A stretch of 64,000 bases of DNA from Cladopsammia gracilis (lineage: Eukaryota; Cnidaria; Anthozoa; Scleractinia; Dendrophylliidae): the NCBI GenBank assembly GCA_022457155.1, contig JAJGOT010000288.1, positions 185,001 through 249,000 of the forward strand. Direction: 5' to 3'. The notes under the pieces were generated by a model. The model saw only the letters and a program-made list of their open reading frames with translations, searched no databases and was not told where the DNA came from. Shown piece after piece: positions 21,485 through 32,851 of the stretch. Every line of letters begins with the position of its first letter. Position 1 is the first letter of the stretch. Both the position numbers and the translations under genes were made by a program.

Positions 21485-22560
21485 TCATCTGCTCTCGAGC
21501 AGCCACTGCAGCTCGTCTGCTCGACCTGACTGAATTCTTTGGCCCGCATTCAGGGGTATGGCCTCTCTTTGAGTCAACACATCACAAGTCAATTCCAAAG
21601 GATACAAGGGTTGAATGGGTCTTTCGATAAATGACTTTCCGGATCTGAGCCGCACAGCTTGTACAATGCCATCCCTGCCTTTTATCGAGGTATCCACCAC
21701 TCCTAGTTACTCATGCGCGAAGCGGCATGAGGTAAGATTTCGGCTCCGTTTTTCTTGTTATTTTTATTTTTTGTGTCACGATTTTGCATGCAAATTTATG
21801 CACGGATATTTTAAATTGTACACTTCCGGTTCATAGCTTTGCCACTACACTTCCTGTTTAGTGACTTCCGGCTACTCTCACTTCCGGTAAAAGAGCGTTA
21901 CTTAGGTGTCACGACAGAATCTCCTACAACCCTACATACATTACTATGTTCACGTTTGGTATATATAAGACTTAGAAAAATCACTGGCTTCATTGTGGTA
22001 CAGCTTTCCACAACATTCAATAGTAAACAAAGTGGTTTTCAGGAACGATGACTGAATGAAAGGAGTAACTCTTCTCCATGTCGGACATCTTCTTATCATG
22101 TTTAAAATATATCATAAAATTTTCTTACGCATGCGCATGAGTAAAGGCTGCTTGGAGCCTCTTGTTTTCATTTTTCCCGGTTGCATTCATTGGATTTCAC
22201 GAGCACCACTTCTCCTGCTTTTATATTCATGGATAATGTTGTGTCTCTCTCAGAGTGCCTTGACATATTCTCGGGACCATCTTTGCCACAGGTCTTCTTT
22301 ACACTTGATAAGGTACCTTGCACGTTTTCTGAGGTCAGCATCTTCTATCCCACTGGGATCCATTTCTGGGAGAAATAGAGCATTAGAGGTTATAACGGGT
22401 AGCTCAACATCCTCTTCCATATAGCGAAGAGGGCGATTCTCGAGAGTTATCTCGACGTCCAAAATGACCTCTTGAAGCTCTTTCCATAGTGGATTTCCAT
22501 TTCCAATGGTCTTGTAGAGGGTCTGCTTCTGAAGGCCAACTAGTCTTTCAAATTAGCCTC
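21485..22560 (-). pseudogene. BEL/Pao integrase C-terminal part
   Basis: Minus-strand fragments in broken frames. 22250-22462 encodes VEITLENRPLRYMEEDVELP followed by LWQRWSREYVKAL. 21485-21700 encodes GRDGIVQAVRLRSGKSFIER and PLYPLELTCD, the C-terminal integrase module of BEL/Pao elements. Near 22550 the expected W-W-G-G-x-F-E-R site, which carries the catalytic glutamate, has a stop in place of one residue. Clearly dead. Confidence 0.8.
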
Positions 22561-23360
22561 CCCACCAGGGTGCTCTGCTTAAGTTGAATTGCCATTTTAT
22601 TCCTTGCCTGGCTAACCAATCTTGGAACTTCTCATCTTTTTCCACTTGCTTCAACCACTTCGTTGCAGCAATGAAAGTCTTGCCATTATCTGAGTAGGGG
22701 TTTTTCGGTTTTCCTCTTCGGGTGCTTCAAGCTTCCAAGGAACTCATCAGTGGTAAGGTCCGGAAGCAACTCTCGGTAGAGCCCTTGTAAGGCTGCAGGT
22801 GAAGAGCACAATGTATGCCTTTCCTTCTTTGCGTCCTCTCGTTCGGTACCCGATTGGTCCAGCATAATCGACTCCGATCACTTGAAATGGTGTAGACCCT
22901 TCAGTCCTGTCCCTTGGTAGGTTACCTGTTGGTGGGTGTGCATAGGCTACCGCTTGAAACCTTTTGCATCCGTTGCGGCTTTTGATCACCCTTTTGGTTA
23001 GTCGTCTCAGTCGTGGTACCCAATACTTTTCTCAAACTTAAGCCATCGTCAGACTGACTTCCCTGTGGAGAGTGTTCTCGTGTGCACTTGTGACCAATTT
23101 CTCGCTGAATATATCATCATCAGGGAGGTAGACAGGATAGTCACCTTGAATGTGGCCTCTGCATTCAAAGAGCGCTTGTTCATTCTTCTGCAGGTTGAGA
23201 TGAGGTCCGTCTTCCTGATACTTGTCCATTGCGGTAAATCTGGACTGCACTCTGTAAATCCATCCTTCAACTTGGGCCTCCGTCTCCTCAGTAGTAAAAG
23301 GGCCTGACTTCTTCAAACCTTTCGCTTTACAATTACTCAGGAACCTTGCTATCCACACTA
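22561..23360 (-). pseudogene. BEL/Pao integrase zinc-binding domain and core
   Basis: Minus strand. The zinc-binding part shows AHENTLH (two histidines) in 23038-23358 and NGCKRFQ near 22950, where the first of the usual two cysteines is lost. The catalytic core shows VIGVDYAGPI (first catalytic aspartate) at about 22860 and NGKTFIAATKWL near 22680, next to the second. Frameshifts separate the pieces. Integrase inserts the DNA copy into the genome; this one cannot be translated whole. Confidence 0.8.
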
Positions 23361-23538
23361 CGATTCAGATGGCTTTCCAGTAGCCATGCTTCTCCAGTGC
23401 ATCGTCCTCTGTCTTGGTCACAAACAAGGCTTCTCTCGCCACTTTAGCTTCCACTTGAGTTTCGCTTGTAGCGGCGGTGACAATGTCTGGTGGCCAGCTT
23501 TCTGGTTTGGTGAGCCATGCAGGACCTTCCCACCACAA

Positions 23539-24205
23539 CTAAGCAGATTCGTCTACGCGCCCTCCTCTGCTACCAAGGTCAGCGGGGTTCTGATCTGAAC
23601 GGACATGTCTCCATTGGATGAAGCTGTGCTGCTGGATTTTCTTGACTCTGTTTGCCACAAACTGCCTGTAATCATCATTTCCCTTAATCCAGTGAAGCGC
23701 GACGCTACTATCCAACCAACCGTAGACACCTGCCAATGGGAATCCTGTCAAGGCTTCTTTCATGTTCCTGATTAGGTTTGCTGTCGTATGAGCGGATACT
23801 AGTTCCTGTCTGGGAATAGTTAGTCCCTGCTTAGCTACATGTAGGCTACATGTAGCTACCATCTAGCCAACCGTAGAAACCTTGTACTGGCAATCCTGTC
23901 AAGGCTTCAATCACGTTCCCGATTAGGTTTACTGTCATATGAGCAGATACTAGTTCCTGTCTGGGAATAGTTAGTCCCTGCTTAGCTACATGTAGGCATG
24001 ATTTAGCTGTGACGAGGCTTTGCTGAGTACCTTGTGCTTGACCTACAACTGCGAACACCGCCAATGCCACCCCTTTATTGGTAGTGTCTCTAAATCCATA
24101 TAGGTCAATGCCAACAATTCTCTCTTGATGCTGAGCAAGACTACGCGGTATCTCAACCTTGTCAGGCAATATCTTATTCCAAGCATTCCACTTGTCTAAT
24201 ACCAC
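23539..24205 (-). pseudogene. BEL/Pao RNase H domain with internal duplication
   Basis: Minus-strand sequence encoding HVAKQGLTIPRQELVSAH, the GWLDSSVALHWIKG strand and RVKKIQQHSFIQWRHVRS, then NPADLGSRG. This is the RNase H and linker region of BEL/Pao pol, which removes RNA after copying. A 151 bp segment (about 23740-24000) is present twice in tandem. Since 151 is not a multiple of three, it shifts the frame and explains the two overlapping open stretches. Confidence 0.8.
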
Positions 24206-25260
24206 GCCTTGTCCCAGGCAAGACGGCTGTCACATACTTCTCTGTACAGCACATTTCCCGCCAATATGGTAGGAGAAACGAAACCAAGAAGCTCTCTCTT
24301 AGTGGGCACTAACAGTTGTGAGGGGAAGATAACGGCAATCCTATCCTTTTCTTTGTCCCACGGCATCCTTAATAGCTTTGTCTTGCCTGACTTGCCTCCC
24401 AGTTGTTGTTTAGCATAGCTCGAATGTTCTGAATTTCTTTCTTCTTGCAACACATCTGTCTCTTAAGGCTGGTACGTTAGTGTGACATTTATGTAATTCG
24501 AACTGGGCTTCACTGAAGATTGTCTGCACAAATTCTTTCAAGTGCTGTGTCTCGCGAACGGTCGGTCCACTAGTAATGGGGTTGTTGAAGTAAAGACTTC
24601 GGAGGATTTCTTCGACTTCTGCTGGAAACTGTTCCCGACAGAGCTCGAGATGTTAGTGTAAGACTCCCCCAAGCAAGAAGGGAGACAGCGCCAAGCCAAA
24701 CAGAGCTTGTGTGAAACGTAATGCCTCAATCTCTTTAGTCTTCAGATCCTTGTACCAATGAAACCGCATCACATCTCTGTCTGGTTCCCAGATTCGAACT
24801 TGGAGAAATGCTTGCTTTAGATCACATGAGATAGCTACGGGATGGAAACAGTTCCTCACCAAGATGCTCCATAGCTGGTTTTGAGTCAGCGGTCCGATCT
24901 CGAGGCATTCATTCAAGGATACGTAACTTGTCACTTTCAGCAGTTTCCCGGATGACTGGTTTGTGTGGTATGTAAAATTCTCTCTCTTTAGCTTCACTTT
25001 CCACATGCTCCACGATACCTTGGGCTAGCTGATCCTGAATCACGGAATCATACCGTTCAAGCATCCCCGGTTGTTTTTCCAATCAGTCTCTTCAAACTTC
25101 CTGCTTCGTTGTTGAGTAAAGGAGGATGATTGCCCTTCCAAGATAAACCAACTTCGTACCACCCTTCTGGACTTCTCTTCAACTGCTCTTTGAATTCTTC
25201 ATAAACGATTCCTTGGTCTCCCACATTCGTATCTTCTAGGCCTAACACATCAAGTCTTCA
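24196..25260 (-). pseudogene. BEL/Pao reverse transcriptase with altered active site
   Basis: Minus-strand RT in broken frames. 25057-25248 encodes EEFKEQLKRSPEGWYEVGL. 24653-25006 encodes NECLEIGPLTQNQLWSILV, AISCDLKQAFLQVRI (motif A aspartate present) and EALRFTQALFGLALSPFLLG. The next motif should be Y-V-D-D; positions 24581-24592 instead read Y-F-N-N, followed by PITSGPTVRETQHLKEF. Both catalytic aspartates of motif C are asparagines, so this copy was catalytically dead even apart from its frameshifts. Confidence 0.85.
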
Positions 25261-25589
25261 GAGGTTTTCGCAATCACAAGAGGACGTCTGTGTCAAGAAC
25301 ATGTTGGTCGAGTCTACTTCTTTCCCAGGGGACATCATTGTCCATCCAAAACGAGTTAGCTCCGCTATTGGCTCCCCCAGTTTACTGATTCTTGGCATGC
25401 TGTTTACTTTCACTCACGCATATTCGCTGGCTCCAAGTATTTATAGATGTATCGGGAGTTCTGCCTTGCAGATGGGGAATTCTTGCAATTTTCTCTTTTT
25501 ACTTGGGATTTCCAAGGGAAAGAAGCTGGCTACAGTTTACCCTCCTGATCTTCAGCTTGTGAAGCTCAATCGCCTGGATTGTTGACTGC

Positions 25590-25800
25590 ATCGTCATCTC
25601 AATTCGTCATCCTCTCTGCAGATAGGTCATTTTTGTAGGTGTTTTCGAGTGGCGCAGAGGGAGCATAGGAACTACCAGCTCCGGTATCCAGCAGCGCCCG
25701 ACACTTGATTCCTTCAACATTCATCACTACCACCAGGTAAGTAACTGTCATGTCTCCAGTCGCTACTAGCATGTGTTCTGTTGATCCCCTGTCACGAATA
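25590..25800 (-). pseudogene. BEL/Pao aspartic protease fragment
   Basis: The minus-strand frame reads VVVMNVEGIKCRALLDTGAG followed by SSYAPSAPLENTYKN. DTGAGSSY is the active-site loop of retrotransposon aspartic proteases, which cut the polyprotein. It lies just upstream of the RT region as expected for BEL/Pao order (gag-PR-RT-RH-IN). Confidence 0.75.
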
Positions 25801-25836
25801 ATATGACAGCAATACAGACCCCCAAATTTCTAACTA

Positions 25837-26079
25837 CAGTGGAACCCCGCCTTATGGCCACCTCGATAATATGGTCACCTCGTTATTACGGCCTCTTTTT
25901 TTTTGGCCTGCAAAGTGGCCATACATTTTCGTACAAAAAACCCTCGTTAATGCGGTCACCCGTTAATACTGCCAACAGCCACATTTTAAAATCCTAAACA
26001 GTAGAATCCTTTATAATTTCACCCCGTTAATACGGCCAATTTTTCTACCCATTGGTGACCATATTAATGGATTCCACTG
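25837..26079. mobile_element. Tigger/pogo-like MITE inside the BEL element
   Basis: A 243 bp element starting CAGTGGAACCCC and ending with the complement of CAGTGGAATCC. It is flanked by TA on both sides (25835-25836, 26080-26081). 'cgttaatacggcca'-type motifs recur internally. TA duplication and CAGTGGAA ends are typical of pogo/Tigger MITEs of the Tc1/mariner superfamily. It splits the protease from the upstream gag-like region. Confidence 0.85.
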
Positions 26080-26169
26080 TACATTGGTTTGTTCCATTTT
26101 TTTTCTGACAAAATCATTTTAACCATGGATGTCAAATCTCCCTCCATGACATAATTTGGGATAAGTCTC

Positions 26170-26760
26170 TTCCAATTGAGCTTTGACTTCTGAAGTGTTG
26201 GCTTTCCAATTAAAACAGCCTTTTTCCGACCCAAGCCTCCAGCTGAAGAGTATGTTTCACTGCTTTACTCGGTGGAGCCACCTGACTGTTATCGGCCATA
26301 TAGTAGAACTCATGTGTCCAAGTCTCACGCTTAAAATACGTCTTGCTCTTGCTCCATTTGCCCTTCTTTGCCAGCGGCTGTGATATTTGAACACTTGAAC
26401 ATGTGGAAGGACCCAGTCTTAAGCGATGTGGGGCAAAAAGGGCTTGAAAACTATGTAACACCCTTGTCAAAAGAGGCTCCCTGACACTTGAGATGTTGAT
26501 GGTCGAGCATTAAGAGTCGACATCGAAGTTGTAGTGGTGGATGTGGATTGCTGAGAATCTACTGTTTCCCACGGGTTTGAATTAGCTGTCTGGCTTGAGG
26601 AATACTGCTGAAGAAACACGTTGCCTTTTGTAATAAAGAGACAGCTCTCTGGCGATCGAATGCCTCTTCTCCACCGTCCGCCATGTTTAATTTGATGGGG
26701 AAAATAATTATACTTTGGCGGGAAATAAACTATCGTGCAGGGAGTGATGCCCAGTCCCAC
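26170..26760 (-). pseudogene. Gag-like or unknown region of the BEL element
   Basis: Two minus-strand open stretches (26467-26760 and 26210-26470), overlapping in different frames. The second contains KTYFKRETWTHEFYYMAD, a motif I associate with cnidarian hypothetical proteins. Position between the right LTR and the protease suggests gag, but no zinc knuckle is visible. A captured host fragment is an alternative. Confidence 0.4.
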
Positions 26761-26927
26761 CCAGTTTGTTCCAAAACGGGTTACTGAGTGCCATGCTCAA
26801 TAAGACGTCATCACTTCATAATTCAATGTTAGAACTGCATATTTGAATATCACAATACAACTATTGAATCACAGAATTGAATATTCCAATATACAACTTT
26901 GAATTTGATGGTAATCACACTCCATAA

Positions 26928-27114
26928 AAAACAGATGCAAGAGAATTGTCACAATCCTGTTTAATGCTCTCCGATGACAAGTGATTACACAACAACCTTT
27001 TCTTTCCACGCTAGGGTTCCTAACTCTAAAATTACACATGATTACAAAGTAAACTAAACAGCTATCAGTTCATTCAGTCACACAAGCGTCACACAATCAC
27101 CTAAGTTCTCCACA
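26928..27114 (-). repeat. BEL/Pao 5' LTR
   Basis: Partner of 21136-21345 with several small deletions (for example within the 'cagttgacagatccac' zone) and about ten substitutions. That amount of divergence indicates an old insertion. No primer-binding site was identified with confidence. Confidence 0.7.
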
Positions 27115-27254
27115 CTGCAAATTATCCTCAAGAGTCTCAGTTTTTGTGTCAGATCTCCAAAGCCAATAAAAAATAAAGATTGATAATTTTCAGCCCAAAA
27201 CTTCAGCTAGCTGACCTTTGGTTTGTTCTTGGTTTTATTTAATAAACAACAAAT

Positions 27255-27345
27255 CACAGGCTGAACCCCTAGGAAAGTCACGCAACGTAAATTAAACGAC
27301 GGCAGAGATTAGGCCTTCATGTTTTTAAGCCATGGAGTCATTGCA
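27255..27345 (-). repeat. Degenerate tRNA-like SINE head, copy 4
   Basis: Retains 'aattaaacgacggcagagat' and the B-box-like gctgaacccc of the copies at 13894, 19637 and 20294, but the A-box end is eroded. Confidence 0.45.
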
Positions 27346-27483
27346 TGGTAATAATAAAATGCACATATCTATTTTTCATGAAGTGTTCTAAGAAACAAAC
27401 TTAAAAGCCTTGTAATGTTGGACCATTTAACCGCGTTATGATTAAATGTTTTAATTATTTGATTACATGATGATTACATTATT

Positions 27484-27945
27484 TGGCTGATCTGTTGTGT
27501 GTGAATGATTGCTCCATCAGGCTGATCTGTTATGTGTGAATGATTACTCTATCAGGCTGATCCATTGTATTTGAATGATTACTCTATCAGACTGATCTGT
27601 TGTGTGTGAATGATTACTCTATTGTATTGATCTGTTGTATGTGAATGATTACTCTATCAGGCTGATCTGCTGTGTTTGAATGATTACTCTATCAGACTGA
27701 TCTGTTGTGTGTGAATGATTACTCTATCAGACTGATCTGTTGTGTGTGAATGATTACTCTATCAGGCTGATCTGTTGTGTGTGAATGATTACTCTATCAG
27801 GCTGATCTGTTGGTGAATGATTAAATTATTAAGCTGATCAGTTGTGTGCGAATGATTACTCTATGAGGCTGATGTCTTGTATGTGAATGATTACTCTATC
27901 AGGCTGATCTGCTGTGTTTGAATGATTACTCTATTATAGTGGTCA
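27484..27945. repeat. 35-bp tandem array, block 1
   Basis: About 13 copies of a 35 bp unit whose core is 'gctgatctgttgtgtgtgaa' followed by 'tgattactctatcag', with point variants and one shortened unit. It is followed by a constant 'tatagtggtcaatttttt' segment. Confidence 0.9.
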
Positions 27946-28099
27946 ATTTTTTTTACTAGAAATGTGAAATCTCCGCTTTTTTGGTGATCATTCTATGATA
28001 GATTAGAAAAAGAAACAAACTTAAAAGACTTGTAATGTTGGGCCATTTAACAGCGTTATGATTAAATTTTTTTTATCTGGTTGAGATATTGGCTGACCT

Positions 28100-28475
28100 A
28101 TTGGTGAATGATTACATTATTTCGCTGATCTGCTGTGTGTGAATGATTGCTCTATCAGGCTGATCTGTTATGTGTGAATGATTACTATATCAGGCTGATT
28201 TGTTGTGTGTGAATGATTACTCTATCAGGCTAATCTGTTGTGTGTGAATGATTACTCTATCAGACTGATCTGTTGTGTGTGAATGATTGCTCTATCAGGC
28301 TGATCTGTTGTGTGTGAATGATTACTCTATCGGGCTGATCTGTTGGTGAATGATTAAATTATTAAGCTGATCAGTTGTGTGCGAATGATTACTCTATGAG
28401 GCTGATGTCTTGTGTGTGAATGATTACTCTATCAGGCTGATCTGCTGTGTTTGAATGATTACTCTATTATAGTGG
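28100..28475. repeat. 35-bp tandem array, block 2
   Basis: About 11 copies of the same unit. The flanks ('aacaaacttaaaag' on the left, 'tatagtggtaaattttt' on the right) match those of block 1, so a segment of about 600 bp (27385-28005 and 28007-28545) was duplicated as a whole, including matching odd units such as 'gttggtgaatgattaaatta'. Confidence 0.9.
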
Positions 28476-28810
28476 TAAATTTTTTTTTACTAGAAATGTG
28501 AAATCTCTGCTTTTTTGATGATCATGCTATGATAGATTAGAAAAAAGTAAAAGATCCAAATATGAGGCTATAAATGCACACAATATTTATTTATGTAAGT
28601 CACATTCATTTCATTGAATTTGGAGATTTAAATGCCATTCATGGTGTATTTACATGGTACCTTTCATGTTTTTTTAGTGACAAAGAAACCTGACTTGATC
28701 AAATGTTGCTAGGGAATATTGTGCAGATTTTTTCAATTTTATTTCCATCCTTAAAATGCCTTCTCTCTAAGTTGATAATTTGAATGTTTGCACAACATTT
28801 AAGTTGTTAC

Positions 28811-28918
28811 CTTTACAGTGTTTCCTCCTGATCCTGTGAGTCCAGCTTTTTTTTGATCCATTCCTCTCCTTTCCACTTACATGTATGATTGACTGACTTT
28901 ACAATTTATGAAGGGCAT
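28811..28918 (-). pseudogene. WKWEG exon-like module, right cluster, type II, broken
   Basis: A 108 bp block between minus-strand 'tttttag' and 'gtaaca'. Sequence resembles the other copies (ends ggaaacactgtaaag), but it has an extra 'catacatgta' stretch, an in-frame stop before the tryptophan pair, and a two-base insertion near gctgg. Confidence 0.4.
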
Positions 28919-29142
28919 CTAAAAATGTAAATGATAAATTCAAGATGCTGAAACAAAGGCTGGACTCTTTAAAAGCCCCAATATTAGCATGCATATTCTA
29001 TTTACACCTCTTCATAATTTTAGTATACTACTCCAAATGTAATCATTTCCTTTCAGTGACCTTTGCACTTATGTTGACTGTTCAGAGTTTGTTAACTAAA
29101 ACAGCAATTCTGAAATCACCTTCTTTCCCTTTGGATTTTAGT

Positions 29143-30069
29143 ATTTATTACATTCATTTTGAAATCACTGGTGATCCTTGCAATCTGATTGGCTCTCAGC
29201 AGTGCGATTTATTCCCGAATCGCACTATTTTTTGCTCCAAATCGCATCTTTTTCTCAGCAGTACGATTTATTCCCAAATCGCACTGTTTTTTGCTCTAAA
29301 TCGCATCTTTTTTTCTCAGCAGTGAGATTTATTCCCAAATCGCACTATTTTTTGTTCTAAATCGCATCTATAAGTCACATCAATATTGGTACTGACTAAA
29401 ATCCTGTATTTGGGCAATTAAATTGTGCGATTTCAAAATGGATGTAATAAAGTGGTAATCGAACTTCGTGTCGTGCAATTTTGGTCTGAAATCATACTTG
29501 TGATTTCAAATCGAACTCACGCTGCGCGCTCGTTCGATTTTGAAATCACGCGTATGATTTCAGACCAAATCGCACTCCACTAAGTTCAATTACCATTATT
29601 AATCAATCAGCACAAACAAACAATACATAATGGTAATTGAACTAAGTGGAGTACAATTTGGTCTGAAATCATACGCGTGATTTCAAAATCGAACGAGTGC
29701 GCAGTTAGAGTTCGATTTGAAATCACAAGTATAAAATTGCATGACACGAAGTTCAATTAGCACTTTATTACATCCATTTTAAAGTCGCACAATTTAATTG
29801 CCCAAATACAAGATTTTAGTCAGTACCAATATTGATGTGACTTATAGATGCGACTTAGAGCAAAAATAGTGCGATTCGGGAATAAATCGCACTGCTGAGA
29901 TAAAGATACGATTTAAAGCAAAAAACAGTGCGATTCGGGAATAAATCACACTGCTGAGAAAAAGATGCGATTTGGAGCAAAAAATAGTGCGATTCGGGAA
30001 TAAATCGCACTGCTGAGAGTCAATCAGATTGCAAGGATCACCAGTGATTTCAAAATGGATGTAATAAAT
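29143..30069. mobile_element. 927 bp palindromic foldback element
   Basis: The two halves are inverted copies, from 'atttattacattcatttt' on the left to 'aaaatggatgtaataaat' on the right, with the centre near 29605. Each arm contains three direct repeats of 'gcgatttattcccgaatcg' or close variants. Paralogous sites at 35700 and 41640 read straight through from 'ggattttagtattaa' to 'ctaaatctagtaat', which supports insertion. It has no coding content and should form a very stable cruciform or RNA hairpin. Confidence 0.85.
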
Positions 30070-30127
30070 TTAGTAATCGTAACTACTTACAGTACATGTA
30101 CTGCAGGCATAATATCAAAGTTCATAC

Positions 30128-30212
30128 CCTTACAATGTTTCTTCCTGATCCTCTGAGTCCAGCTTCTTTTATCCCTTCCCACTTCCATTGACTGACTTTA
30201 TATTAAGGGTAT
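30128..30212 (-). pseudogene. WKWEG exon-like module, right cluster, type I, stop and deletion
   Basis: An 85 bp copy: a 9 bp in-frame deletion after WKWEG and a stop near the start (tac cct taa). Donor GT present. Confidence 0.4.
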
Positions 30213-30507
30213 CTAAAAATAGGAATGATAAATTCAAGACAGATGCTGACACACAGGCTGGATTCAGATACAATGTAGTACAGTTAGTTGTATATTACTT
30301 AACACTTTTTTCTTTAAGCTCCAATATCAACATGCGCATTCTACTTACTGCTCTTCATAATTATACATGTACAGTTTACTCTCTCTCTCTCTTTCAGGGA
30401 CCACTCCAAACATGACCATTTCCATTTAGTGACTATATCAATGAATCCCATTTGAAACACTTCTTAATTGGATGCTGTATTAGGACTCCACCACCCCACG
30501 CTGTGAC

Positions 30508-30765
30508 ATGCTGAACATCACAGTACAGTATAAATGTTATAGGAGAAAAAGCATGTTAAGTGTTTTGAAACTTGGGCTAATGGGATATGGGATATGTGGT
30601 ACCAACATGTACCTGATAATGAGGTCCTCAGCACTAACAGTACCAGTGGGTGATGACCAGGTTGTAGCTTGGGTGTGGGTTACTGTGGAACATGGATTAG
30701 AAATGGTGTCATGTTTTCATCACCAAACCTGCCTTGTTGAACATCTCAGAGGAAGTATGTTTTAA
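30508..30765 (+). other. Conserved 85-codon open stretch in repeat module
   Basis: No ATG start; similar open stretches occur at 31366-31623 and 36279-36491 with most residues conserved (for example KLGLMGYGICG). The conservation follows from recent duplication and no splice borders support it, so I treat it as chance openness within a repeated module. Confidence 0.15.
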
Positions 30766-30982
30766 TGGTGCCAGTTACGATGATTCAAGACTGCACAGCT
30801 GGAAAAGAATAGTTTACATAGTTATATCAGTCTGTTTTCATTTTTTTTAGTGACAAAGAAATCTCACTTGATCAAATGTTGCTAGGAAATATTATGCAGA
30901 TTTTTTAAATTTTATTTCCATCCGTTAAATGCCTTCTCTCTAAGTTGATATTTGAATGTTTGCACAATATTTAAGTTGTTAC

Positions 30983-31075
30983 CTTTACAATGTTTCTTCC
31001 TGATCCTATGAGTCCAGCTTCTTTTATCCATTCCTCTCCTTCCCACTTCATTGAATGACTTTATATGAACGGTAT
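30983..31075 (-). pseudogene. WKWEG exon-like module, right cluster, type I, 1-bp deletion
   Basis: A 93 bp copy with one G missing at the first tryptophan codon (caatgaagtggg), which shifts the frame. Otherwise it matches the 94 bp intact copies and has intact borders. Confidence 0.4.
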
Positions 31076-31848
31076 CTAAAAATGGGAATGATAAATTCAA
31101 GACTGATGCTGACACACGGGCTGGATTCAGATACAATGTCGTACAGTTAGTTGTATATTTCTTAACACTTTTTTCTTTTAGCTCCAATATCAACATGCAC
31201 ATTCTACTTACTGCTCTTCATAATTATACATGTACAGTTTACTCTCTCTCTCTTTCAGGGACCACTCCAAACATGACCATTTCCCTTTAGTGACTATATC
31301 AATGAATCCCATTTGAAACACTTCTTAATTGGATGTATTAGGACTCCACCATCCCATGCTGTGACATGCCGAACATCACAGTACAGTATAAATGTTATAG
31401 AAGAAAAAACATGTTAAGTGTTTCAAAACTTGGGCTAATGGGATATGGGATATGTGGTATCTACATGTACCTGATAATGAGGTCCTCAGTACCAACAGTA
31501 CTGGTGGATAAAGACCACATTGTAGCTTGGGTGTGGGTTGATGTGGAACATGGATTAGAAATGGTGCCATGTATTCATCACAAAACCTTCAGTGTTGGAC
31601 ATCTCAGAGGAACTACGTTTTAGTGGTACCAGTTATGATGGTTCAAGACTGCACAGCTGAAAAAGAATAGTTTTACATAATTACTGTATATCAGTCTGTT
31701 TTCATTTTTGTTAGTGACAAAGAAACCTGACTTGATCAAATGTTGCTAGGGAATGTTGTGCAGATAATTTAAATTTGTATTCCATCCTTAAAATGTCTTC
31801 TCTCTAAGTTGATACTTTGAATGTTCTGCACAATATTTAAGTTGTTAC

Positions 31849-31951
31849 CTTTACAGTGTTTCCTCCTGATCCTGTGAGTCCAGCTTTTCTTTGATCCATT
31901 TCTCTTTTTTCCACTTACATGTATGATTGACTGACTTGATATGAAGGGCAT
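31849..31951 (-). pseudogene. WKWEG exon-like module, right cluster, type II
   Basis: A 103 bp type II copy with the same two-base insertion and stop as the copy at 36717. It reads KWKKEKWIKEKLDSQDQEE before a stop at the donor. Inactive if it was ever coding. Confidence 0.35.
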
Positions 31952-32757
31952 CTAAAACTATAAATGATAAATTCAAGATGCTGAACAAAGGCTAGACTCT
32001 TTAAAAGCACCAATATCAGCATGCATATTCTATTTACACCTCTTCATAATTTTAGTAGCTACTCCAAATGTAATTATTTCCTTTCAGTGACCTTTGCACA
32101 TGTTGGCTGCTCATATCTGAGTTTGTTAACTAAAACAGCAATTCTGAATTTTAGTATTAAGTAATGATCTGCATAAGAAGGATAGCGCCAATGGCCATGC
32201 ACGATGGAATGTCAACTTTTTTCATTGTTACAACTGGTGATCTCATTGGCCTAGACTCAAAAACTGCTAAAAAGTTAGGGTTCAAGGTGCATTTTGTCTA
32301 ATTTCTGTAAGGTTTCAAGTAATTTGAGACCCAATCGCAGAACATGCAAGTTTTAAAAGATATTGTATTTGGGGAACTTCATCAAAAAAGCAAAATTATT
32401 AGCTATAATAATTATTGTCTTCTGCAATTCTGATTAGTTAAGCACAAACATTTCCTTAAGTTAATTTAATGCAAATGGATTTTCTTTATTTTTATAGTGA
32501 ATATAATTATGAACCATCAGCCCCTCCTCTATTCTTGAATCCGAAGATATTCTATGTGGGAAAAAGCCAATGCCACAGAACAATAAAGTTTGCTTTTGTT
32601 CTTATGTGGAGCATTACTTAATCAATTAGCGCAAACAATCAATAAATCTAGCACTGGTATCCCCAAAACTTTAGAAGTTTGGTCAACAGGTATTTTATTA
32701 ACTTGAAGTTAACTAGTAACAGTACATGTACTGCAGGCATAATATCAAAGTTCATAC

Positions 32758-32851
32758 CTTTACAATGTTTCTTCCTGATCCTATGAGTCCAGCTTCTTTT
32801 ATCCATTCCTCTCCTTTCCACTTCCATTGACTGACTTTATATGAAGGGTAT
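32758..32851 (-). CDS. WKWEG exon-like module, right cluster, type I, open
   Basis: A 94 bp block on the minus strand between 'cctatttttag' and 'gtatgaac'. One leading base, then 31 open codons including YPSYKVSQWKWKGEEWIKEA and ending GRNIVK. It aligns with the left-cluster exon at the start (GTCAAT..GGAAGTGG), in the middle (CTGGA.TCA.AGG) and at the end (AAACA.T..AAAGGT). The protein family is unknown; homology to the left cluster is by-eye inference. Confidence 0.4.

Larger units (their letters stand above)
28640..31695. repeat. Higher-order segment 1
   Basis: First of three tandem segments. Each segment has three modules beginning near 'agtgacaaagaaacctgact' and holding a minus-strand WKWEG exon in the order type II, type I, type I. 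In this segment exons lie at 28811, 30128 and 30983. It alone contains the 927 bp foldback element and lacks the 44-bp satellite. Confidence 0.75.

Noticed and set aside
21391..22424. Plus-strand frames over the BEL element
   Set aside because: Antisense shadows; all recognisable BEL motifs are on the minus strand.
21136..27114. Target-site duplication for the BEL element
   Set aside because: I compared the outer flanks and found no convincing short direct repeat; the LTR ends are not sharp enough.
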